Below, one piece after another: positions 1 through 4,775 of a stretch of 5,792 bases of DNA. The notes under the pieces were generated by a model that was not told where the DNA came from, ran no database searches, and worked only from the letters and a program-made list of their open reading frames with translations. The stretch lies in assembly GCA_934489915.1 (NCBI GenBank), contig CAKSSZ010000105.1:1-5792 (forward strand), written 5' to 3'. The number at the start of each line of letters is the position of its first letter. Position 1 is the first letter of the stretch. The position numbers were made by a program, and so were the translations under genes. Origin of the DNA: an uncultured Clostridia bacterium. Its GTDB lineage: Bacteria; Bacillota; Clostridia; HGM11514.

Positions 1-137
1 AGATGGAGGCCGCCAACGAGGTCGGTGTCAACCTGAAGCAGGGCTACAATGGCGACCTGACCTCCCGTCAGGCGGGATCCGTTGGTGGGCAGATGGTAAA
101 AAAGATGATTCAGTCTTATGAAAATGGCATGAAATAA
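1..137 (+). CDS. Alpha/beta-type small acid-soluble spore protein (SASP), 3' end only
   Basis: Only the last 44 codons are visible (frame from base 3, TAA stop at 135-137); the start lies left of the window. SASPs of this family coat spore DNA, protect it from UV and heat, and are degraded at germination by the GPR protease. The fragment carries the family's C-terminal signature: GVNLK near residue 8, GYNGDLTSRQAGSVGG at 15-30, then MVKKMI. The stretch EAANEV (residues 2-7) sits where the family has its GPR cleavage motif (E-F/I-A-S-E-F), with A replacing the usual F/I. The GYNGDLTSRQAG variant is what I would expect from a clostridial rather than a Bacillus SASP. Such genes are normally monocistronic and transcribed in the forespore by sigma-G, but the promoter is outside the window. 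A strong terminator follows at 194-236, separating it from the arginine genes, so the adjacency probably has no functional meaning. Confidence 0.93.
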   Translation, partial: MEAANEVGVNLKQGYNGDLTSRQAGSVGGQMVKKMIQSYENGMK

Positions 138-178
138 GCTGTTTTATTCAGCTGAACTACAGGAACGATTTTGTTCCT
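137..178 (+). other. Two small inverted repeats downstream of the SASP gene
   Basis: AGCTG (137-141) pairs with CAGCT (149-153) around a 7-base loop. AGGAAC (161-166) pairs with GTTCCT (173-178) around a 6-base loop. Both lie in the 3' untranslated region between the SASP stop codon and its terminator, giving three hairpins in a row. Neither has a T-tract, so neither is a terminator on its own. They could stabilise the spore mRNA, but stems of 5-6 bp also arise by chance. Confidence 0.3.
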
Positions 179-193
179 CCTTCTGAAACGTGA

Positions 194-236
194 GAGCCGC
201 AATCAAACGAAATGTTTGATTGCGGCTCGCTTTTTT
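194..236 (+). terminator. Strong rho-independent terminator of the SASP gene
   Basis: There is a perfect 15-bp stem: GAGCCGCAATCAAAC (194-208) pairs with its exact complement at 214-228 around the 5-base loop GAAAT. Two bases later comes a run of six T (231-236). It should end SASP transcription before the argD promoter, making the arginine operon an independent unit. Confidence 0.93.
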
Positions 237-267
237 AAAATATTTTTTTGAAAAATACAAAAAAACT

Positions 268-305
268 ATTGCATTTTTATTCATTATAGTGTATAATAAT
301 ACATA
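268..305 (+). promoter_or_regulatory. Tandem ARG boxes (probable ArgR/AhrC operator)
   Basis: Box 1 (268-285, ATTGCATTTTTATTCATT) fits the 18-base ARG-box pattern WNTGAATWWWWATTCANW with one mismatch. On the minus strand, 285-267 reads very close to the Bacillus AhrC consensus as I remember it (CATGAATAAAAATKCAAKT). Box 2 (288-305) has the core TGTATAATAATACA, with the same 5-4-5 geometry and two mismatches. The boxes are 2 bases apart and 20 bp centre to centre, similar to the 2-3 base spacing of paired ARG boxes in E. coli. Box 1 covers the -35 and spacer; box 2 covers the -10 and the expected start site. ArgR hexamers with bound arginine would be expected to occlude RNA polymerase. Box 1 is convincing. 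Box 2 is weaker because the -10 hexamer accounts for part of its symmetry. Confidence 0.75.
269..297 (+). promoter_or_regulatory. Sigma-A-type promoter of the argD-argF-GNAT operon
   Basis: A TTGCAT -35 hexamer (269-274; consensus TTGACA) is separated by exactly 17 bases from a perfect TATAAT -10 (292-297). The upstream stretch from 235 to 265 is very A/T-rich and may act as an UP-like element. Initiation would be expected near 304, which leaves a leader of about 25 bases before the argD start. That is too short for a riboswitch, T-box or attenuator, so regulation should act on initiation through the overlapping ARG boxes. Confidence 0.85.
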
Positions 306-312
306 AAGAACC

Positions 313-320
313 GGAAGGAG
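313..320 (+). promoter_or_regulatory. Ribosome binding site that sets the argD start
   Basis: GGAAGGAG ends at base 320. Two in-frame ATG codons follow. The one at 323 is only 2 bases from the Shine-Dalgarno sequence, too close for efficient initiation, whereas the one at 329 is 8 bases away. The second ATG is therefore the more likely start, giving MNLEEIQ rather than MTMNLEEIQ. Confidence 0.7.
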
Positions 321-328
321 CAATGACA

Positions 329-1519
329 ATGAATTTAGAAGAAATTCAGGCAATTGATCAGGCCTGTTTTATGAACGTATTCGGCGCCCGCACACCGGTG
401 TGCTTTACCCACGGCGCAGGCGTTTATTTATATGATACGGATGGGAAAAAATACTTAGACTTATTTGCCGGGATTGCCGTCAACGCCTTAGGCTACCGTC
501 ACCCTGTATGGACAGAGGAAATGTGCCGGTACTTGACCGATCATGTGGTGCATACCTCCAATGTTTATTATGTAGAAACCCAGGCAATGCTTGCCAAGCG
601 TCTGACGGAAATCAGCTGCGCCGACCGGGTCTATTTTGCCAACAGCGGTGCAGAGGCAAATGAATGCGCCATCAAGTTAGCACGTATTTATCAATATAAA
701 AAAGGCAACGCAAAAAAGCATAAAGTGGTGACGCTGTGCCAATCCTTTCACGGCAGAACCCTGGCAACGGTGGCCGCTACCGGACAGGAAAAATATCAAA
801 AGCCCTATCAGCCGCTGACGCCCGGTTTTATCCATATCCCCATGAATGACTACGCCGCACTGGAACAAGCCATGGACGGTACTGTATGCGCCGTGATGAT
901 GGAGCCGATCCAGGGAGAAAGCGGGATTCATCCCGCACAGCTCTCCTTTTTGCAAACCGCCCGCCGCTTATGCACCCAGCAAGACGCCTTGCTGATTTTT
1001 GATGAAGTACAAACCGGCGTAGGCAGAACAGGAGCCTGGTATGCATATCAGAATTACGGCATTGAACCGGATCTCTTTACCACAGCAAAAGCGCTGGGAA
1101 ACGGAATTCCCATCAGCGCCTGCTGCGCAAAGGAATTTGCTGCGGCAGCCTTCTCTCCGGGGGATCACGGCGGCACCTTCGGCGGAAACGGCTTTGCCTG
1201 CCGGTCTGCACTGACCACTCTTCGGTGTATCGAGCAGGAAGGCTTGCTGGAAAACGCCCGTTCCACCGGCTCCTACTTAAAGCAACAACTGGAGAAAATT
1301 GCCGCCCAAACAGAGCAAATTCGGGAAATCCGCGGAGAAGGGCTGATGCTTGGCATCGAGGTTCAGGATGCCAAGGCAATGCAGGAAGCCCTGCGGCAAT
1401 CCGGTATTCTGGTTGGAACAGCGGGGGGGAATACCCTGCGTCTGGTTCCTCCCCTGATTTTTCAAAAGGAACACGCAGACGCATTCCTTTCTGCCTTCCG
1501 CAGCTTGATAGTTGAATAA
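329..1519 (+). CDS. argD: Acetylornithine aminotransferase
   Basis: A cytoplasmic PLP-dependent class-III (fold type I) aminotransferase that converts N-acetylglutamate-5-semialdehyde plus glutamate to N-acetylornithine plus 2-oxoglutarate in arginine synthesis. Numbered from the ATG at 329 (396 residues, normal for ArgD), visible motifs are: LDLFAGIAV at 44-52; the phosphate-binding SGAEAN at 106-111; SFHGRT at 139-144; the PIQGESGI loop at 193-200; DEVQTGVGRTG at 225-235, where Asp225 pairs with the pyridine nitrogen; the Schiff-base lysine Lys254 in TTAKALGNG; GGTFGGN at 281-287; and the C-terminal LRLVPPLI. All catalytic residues are present and the frame is intact. An upstream in-frame ATG at 323 would add two residues but is too close to the RBS. 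It is the first gene of the operon, 27 bases before argF. Other class-III members such as ornithine or GABA aminotransferases are possible on sequence alone, but linkage to argF and the ARG boxes favours ArgD. Some ArgD enzymes also act in lysine synthesis. Confidence 0.96.
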   Translation: MNLEEIQAIDQACFMNVFGARTPVCFTHGAGVYLYDTDGKKYLDLFAGIAVNALGYRHPVWTEEMCRYLTDHVVHTSNVYYVETQAMLAKRLTEISCADRVYFANSGAEANECAIKLARIYQYKKGNAKKHKVVTLCQSFHGRTLATVAATGQEKYQKPYQPLTPGFIHIPMNDYAALEQAMDGTVCAVMMEPIQGESGIHPAQLSFLQTARRLCTQQDALLIFDEVQTGVGRTGAWYAYQNYGIEPDLFTTAKALGNGIPISACCAKEFAAAAFSPGDHGGTFGGNGFACRSALTTLRCIEQEGLLENARSTGSYLKQQLEKIAAQTEQIREIRGEGLMLGIEVQDAKAMQEALRQSGILVGTAGGNTLRLVPPLIFQKEHADAFLSAFRSLIVE

Positions 1520-1534
1520 AAATACAAATTGAAA

Positions 1535-1540
1535 AGAGGA
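1535..1540 (+). promoter_or_regulatory. Ribosome binding site that sets the argF start
   Basis: AGAGGA lies 6 bases before the ATG at 1547. The frame is open upstream to a TTG at 1529, but that codon lies before this Shine-Dalgarno sequence, so translation from 1547 (MKHLLSIHD, the usual ArgF N-terminus) is far more likely. Confidence 0.75.
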
Positions 1541-1546
1541 ATATTG

Positions 1547-2470
1547 ATGAAGCATTTATTATCCATTCACGATTTAACCGTTGCCGAAACCGAGCAAATT
1601 TTATCCGTCGCAGGAGAATTAAAAGCTCAGCTGAAAAAAGGGATCCCCCACCCTCTTTTAAAAGGAAAAACACTGGGCATGATTTTTTCAAAATCCTCCA
1701 CCCGCACTCGGGTATCCTTTGAAGTGGGCATGTTTCAGCTGGGAGGACACGCTTTGTTTTTGTCGTCAAACGATATTCAGCTGGGACGGGGAGAAAGCAT
1801 CTACGACACTGCCAATGTCCTCTCCCGTTATCTGGACGGCATTATGATCCGTACCTTTGATCAAAAAGATGTGGAGGATCTGGCGCACTACGGCTCCATT
1901 CCCATTATTAACGGTCTGACCGACCTGCTCCATCCCTGCCAGGCATTGACCGATATGCTCACCATTTATGAGCATAAGGGCAAGCTTTCCGGATTAAAGC
2001 TTGCGTACTTAGGGGACGGTAACAACATGGCGCATTCTCTGCTCTATGCCGGTGCAAAGCTGGGTATGGAAGTAGCGGTTGCTACACCGAAAGGATTTGA
2101 ATGTGATCCGGAAATTGTGGCCAATGCCAAAGAGGACGCAAAGCAAACCGGTGCAGTGATTGATGTGTCTCACGACCCCATCCGAGCAGCAAAAAATGCA
2201 GACGCAATCTATACCGATACCTGGGTCAGTATGGGGCAGTCCGGCTCGAAGGAATCCCGCCTTGCAACCTTCCACCCCTACCAGGTCAACGAAAAATTAA
2301 TGAGCCATGCCAAGGAGGACGCTATTTTCCTGCACTGTCTCCCGGCTTATCGTGGCTATGAAGTAACGGAGGAAGTCATTGACGGTCCTCAATCCGTCAT
2401 CTTTGACGAAGCAGAAAATCGCCTGCACACGCAGAAAGCCATCATGGCTCTTTTAATGGCAGATCAATAA
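1547..2470 (+). CDS. argF: Ornithine carbamoyltransferase (anabolic type)
   Basis: Cytoplasmic enzyme of the aspartate/ornithine carbamoyltransferase family, active as a trimer or a higher multimer. It joins carbamoyl phosphate and ornithine to give citrulline. The 307 residues match the family length of about 300-340. The N-terminal carbamoyl-phosphate domain carries FSKSSTRTR, with STRTR at 51-55, and HPCQALTD at 129-136. The C-terminal ornithine domain has YLGDGNNMAHSLL at 154-166, DTWVSMGQ at 224-231 with the ornithine-specific SMG loop, and the catalytic-cysteine motif HCLP at 263-266. The ending DEAENRLHTQKAIMALL is typical. The SMG loop separates it from aspartate and N-acetylornithine carbamoyltransferases. 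It sits 27 bases after argD with its own RBS and 28 bases before the GNAT gene. No arcA or arcC is nearby, which argues for a biosynthetic rather than an arginine-deiminase role. Confidence 0.97.
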   Translation: MKHLLSIHDLTVAETEQILSVAGELKAQLKKGIPHPLLKGKTLGMIFSKSSTRTRVSFEVGMFQLGGHALFLSSNDIQLGRGESIYDTANVLSRYLDGIMIRTFDQKDVEDLAHYGSIPIINGLTDLLHPCQALTDMLTIYEHKGKLSGLKLAYLGDGNNMAHSLLYAGAKLGMEVAVATPKGFECDPEIVANAKEDAKQTGAVIDVSHDPIRAAKNADAIYTDTWVSMGQSGSKESRLATFHPYQVNEKLMSHAKEDAIFLHCLPAYRGYEVTEEVIDGPQSVIFDEAENRLHTQKAIMALLMADQ

Positions 2471-2498
2471 TCACCGGCACCGAAAGGAGGACGTTTCA

Positions 2499-3014
2499 AT
2501 GATCACAGACAAAGGATTTCAAATCCGTCAGGCAAAGCCGGAGGATATCCCATTTATTTATGAGGTGACCAAGGAAGCCTTTGAAAAATATGTAGAAATG
2601 GCAGGCATCCAAGGTAAGGTAGCTGCGCTGACCGAAACAGAGGATGACATTTTATATGACATTCAGCATAAATACGTTTTTGTGGCCTTCTTAGATTCCA
2701 TTCCCGTGGGCAGTCTGCGGGTGGAAATCAGGAAGGATCACACAGCATATTTAAGCCGTTTCGGCGTTCGGAAGGCGTTTCAAAACAGTGGGATCGGCAA
2801 AGCGCTGATGAACGTGATAGACCGCACTCTGCGGGACGAAGGAATACAAACCCTGTCCCTGCACACTGCCTCTACCGTTACCTCCTTAGTGCGTTTTTAT
2901 TACGCCCGTGGATTTTACATTGATTCTACCTCGAAGGATCGGGGATATGTACGGGCGCTGCTGATCAAAGATTATACCACCCATCAAAATCAACAAAACC
3001 GTTGGGAGGTATAA
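2499..3014 (+). CDS. GNAT-family N-acetyltransferase, third gene of the arginine operon (possible short-form N-acetylglutamate synthase)
   Basis: A 171-residue single-domain acetyl-CoA-dependent acetyltransferase of the GNAT fold. The sequence shows a beta1-alpha1 start (FQIRQAKPEDIPFIYEVTKEAF), strands VFVAFLDSIPVGSLRVEI at 60-77, motif A from about 85 (YLSRFGVRKAF) with the pyrophosphate-binding loop QNSGIGKAL at 95-103, and motif B with RFYYARGFYI at 132-141, usual for the acetyl-CoA site. No signal peptide or membrane segment is seen, so it should be cytoplasmic. The RBS AAAGGAGG (2483-2490) lies 8 bases before the ATG. It is 28 bases after argF and followed directly by a terminator, so it should be co-transcribed with argDF and under the same ArgR control. 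Short ArgA-type N-acetylglutamate synthases are GNAT proteins of about this size, and that role would suit this pathway. Sequence alone does not fix the substrate: acetylation of another amino acid, a polyamine or a protein remains possible. Confidence 0.9.
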   Translation: MITDKGFQIRQAKPEDIPFIYEVTKEAFEKYVEMAGIQGKVAALTETEDDILYDIQHKYVFVAFLDSIPVGSLRVEIRKDHTAYLSRFGVRKAFQNSGIGKALMNVIDRTLRDEGIQTLSLHTASTVTSLVRFYYARGFYIDSTSKDRGYVRALLIKDYTTHQNQQNRWEV

Positions 3015-3056
3015 AAAATGCTGCGGGATCATAGGTTCCGCAGCATTTTAGGCTTT
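3015..3056. terminator. Bidirectional rho-independent terminator between convergent operons
   Basis: There is a perfect 12-bp stem: AAAATGCTGCGG (3015-3026) pairs with CCGCAGCATTTT (3038-3049). One A-T and one G-T pair can extend it inward. On the plus strand, T-runs lie at 3046-3049 and 3054-3058; on the minus strand the hairpin runs into TTTTTTAT (3018-3011). It begins immediately after the GNAT stop codon and ends about 8 bases from the stop of the minus-strand gene, so one element can serve both convergent units. Confidence 0.88.
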
Positions 3057-4691
3057 TTATTTCATAGAATACTTCACCGGCTCCCCGGAGGTAATTTCCT
3101 CTTCACCGGATTTCACATAGCCCTGTACAAAATAATCCGTATCCTCTACGGCTGCGCCGTAAATCCGAATCCCGAACATGCCGTTGGTAATCGCACCCTT
3201 GGCGTCTAATGCCAGCCGTTGACCGTTCTTTGCGTCGGAAAGATACATTCCGTAGGCAGGCGCCTCCCAGTTAATTCCGGAGGTTCTGAAATAAAACACC
3301 CGAGAAGTATACTGATTTTCGCTCCCTGCGCTGCCCGGGATTGCCTCCCCGGCGACCGGTGCGTTCATGGCAGGAACCTTCACCGTTTCTTTGAAGGAGG
3401 CCGTCAGTGCGGCGTCTTTTACTACCACCACCGAAGTGTGATCGGAAGGCAGTGCGACCCCGTTGTAGGTAACAGATTCCACCTCATACCCCTCCTCCGG
3501 GGTAACGGTCACGCTGACTTCCTCGCCTGCATTCAGACCGGGGACTGTATGCGTGCCTGCCACATACGTTTTCGTTCCGAAGGTCACGCTCCCGTGTTCC
3601 CCGACCGTTACGGTATTGGATACGGGCTTTGCGGTAACGGTCAGCTTCTGCCCCTTCAGCATTGCGCCGTTCTCATTGGCAACCGCCACAATGGCATACG
3701 TCCCTGTTGCAGTCGTATCGCCCACTGTGATTTGCGCTGCGCCGTTCTCGCCCGGCGTTACGGTAATGCCGGAGTCTGCCAGGATTTCGGTTCTATCCTC
3801 GTTGGTCACGTACCAGGAAACCTCCTGCTTCACCCCTGCGGTGGAGCCGATCTGGTTGAGGATGTTCACCTGTGCTGTAACGCTTTCGCCCTGCTTTGCT
3901 GTTTCGGGCAGGGAAAGGGTGATGTCCGTTGCTGCCGCTTTGGCTGCATAAATTGTTGACATATAAATTGGATATGCATTTTCACAGGGAACCGGATAGC
4001 CGAAATGCAGCGTGTAGCCAACGCTCGCCCAATCAGTCGAATGTTGTTCCAAAGCGTTCGGAATGATTATAGAGCCGGAAAACTTCTTCCAATTTTCATC
4101 AACCTCCATGCCCGTCAGTCCATACTCGGAAGTCATAGCATTAATACCAATGTTCGTGTAATAAGTGTTGTTTTTCAACAAGCCTAAGTTGAACCGTGTC
4201 TTCTTTCCGGCATCTGTTTTTACATAAATGCTGACAACAAGAGTATCGCCCGTTTTTAAGCTGCTCTTGTCCAGCCAGCAGCGTGAAGCATCGCTTGACT
4301 GCGCTCCAGCTTCCGTGAAGCCTTCAATGTATGTTCCACCAATGATATTATGATCGGAATCTGACGTAACCGACGTTCCAGACACCGGTTTCATTGCCGC
4401 CGTCCAACCTTTTAAAGAACCGTCAAAATCAACCGTCCCGTCTTGGTAAAACACATTGCCTACCTGTGAGCAGTTTCGTCCTGCCACATTGTTTTGAGAA
4501 AATAAGCGATATGCTCTCGGCTCGCTTTCGCTTGTAACGATCAAGCTATCTGTCGCTTGCCCTGCAGGGCCGCTTTCCGTATAGCTTTTTTTAAAATCCA
4601 GGGTCAAATTCGGCTCATCCGACGCCAACGCTGTCAGCCCGCTCCATACCATCATGGCAGCAAGCACAATGGAACATCCTCTTTTCCACAT
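3057..4691 (-). CDS. Secreted multidomain protein with jelly-roll-like, Ig-like and InlB-type repeat domains
   Basis: 544 residues; I do not recognise a named family for the whole protein. The N-terminus is a clear signal peptide: a basic MWKR, a hydrophobic core at about 7-22, and likely cleavage after ALA at 21-23. No lipobox, LPXTG or C-terminal membrane segment is seen, so release or non-covalent surface binding is likely. Residues of about 28-252 resemble a galactose-binding-like (CBM4/9-type) beta jelly roll: GDTLVVSIYVKT at 148-159, ENWKKFSGSIIIP at 199-211 and IYMSTIYAAKA at 242-252. Residues 255-355 look like a bacterial Ig-like domain, from ITLSLPETAKQGESV to TGTYAIVAVAN and KLTVTAK. 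Residues 358-434 match the InlB B-repeat-like 'Bacterial_repeat' fold (GEHGSVTF, GEEVSVTVTPEEGYEVESV, VVKDAALTASF). The last 110 residues form an unrecognised domain ending in FGIRIYGAAVEDTDYFVQGYV. No catalytic motif is visible. The RBS AGGAG (minus strand of 4702-4706) is 10 bases before ATG. It follows the beta-galactosidase gene, which hints at a glycan-binding role; this is inference. Confidence 0.85.
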   Translation of the reverse strand: MWKRGCSIVLAAMMVWSGLTALASDEPNLTLDFKKSYTESGPAGQATDSLIVTSESEPRAYRLFSQNNVAGRNCSQVGNVFYQDGTVDFDGSLKGWTAAMKPVSGTSVTSDSDHNIIGGTYIEGFTEAGAQSSDASRCWLDKSSLKTGDTLVVSIYVKTDAGKKTRFNLGLLKNNTYYTNIGINAMTSEYGLTGMEVDENWKKFSGSIIIPNALEQHSTDWASVGYTLHFGYPVPCENAYPIYMSTIYAAKAAATDITLSLPETAKQGESVTAQVNILNQIGSTAGVKQEVSWYVTNEDRTEILADSGITVTPGENGAAQITVGDTTATGTYAIVAVANENGAMLKGQKLTVTAKPVSNTVTVGEHGSVTFGTKTYVAGTHTVPGLNAGEEVSVTVTPEEGYEVESVTYNGVALPSDHTSVVVVKDAALTASFKETVKVPAMNAPVAGEAIPGSAGSENQYTSRVFYFRTSGINWEAPAYGMYLSDAKNGQRLALDAKGAITNGMFGIRIYGAAVEDTDYFVQGYVKSGEEEITSGEPVKYSMK

Positions 4692-4775
4692 GTTACATCT
4701 ACTCCTTTAATATAATTTTATTTGAGATCGGTCTGCCGACCGTTCAAATCGATTTTCACCGGCTCAACCATTTGA
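4692..4775 (-). other. Intergenic gap between the beta-galactosidase stop and the secreted-protein start
   Basis: This 84-base gap is the largest in the minus-strand unit. It holds the RBS of the downstream gene and a short inverted repeat (CGGTC 4729-4733 with GACCG 4738-4742, 4-base loop) that lacks a T-tract. I see no well-spaced sigma-A promoter in it, so read-through from the upstream gene is the simplest model. In the +1 frame relative to the beta-galactosidase, its first 55 or so bases stay open to a TAA at 4718-4720, discussed as a possible frameshifted tail. Confidence 0.5.

Noticed and set aside
237..322. A riboswitch, T-box or leader peptide ahead of argD
   Set aside because: The promoter places the expected transcript start near 304, leaving about 25 bases of leader; no structured element or short leader frame fits.
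1423..1429. Run of seven G inside argD that might act as a phase-variable slippage site
   Set aside because: The frame is intact through it, a housekeeping biosynthetic gene is an unlikely target for phase variation, and a seven-base tract is only borderline for slippage.
1529..1546. TTG at 1529 as the argF start, adding six residues
   Set aside because: It lies upstream of the AGAGGA Shine-Dalgarno sequence at 1535-1540, which is correctly spaced for the ATG at 1547.
1113..1769. A 218-codon open frame on the minus strand across the argD-argF junction
   Set aside because: It lies opposite two well-supported genes, has no ribosome binding site I can see, and its translation is rich in Arg/Ser/Pro with no recognisable domain; it is a shadow of the real coding strand.
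3219..3959. A 246-codon open frame on the plus strand opposite the secreted-protein gene
   Set aside because: Its Cys/His/Arg-rich translation is typical of an antisense shadow of a GC-rich coding region, while the minus-strand frame has a signal peptide, domains and an RBS.
4729..4742. Inverted repeat CGGTC/GACCG as a terminator between the two minus-strand genes
   Set aside because: The stem is only 5 bp and no T-run follows it on the minus strand.
4709..4748. A separate promoter for the secreted-protein gene (TTGAAC and TAAAAT on the minus strand)
   Set aside because: The hexamers are 21 bases apart, too far for a standard sigma-A promoter.
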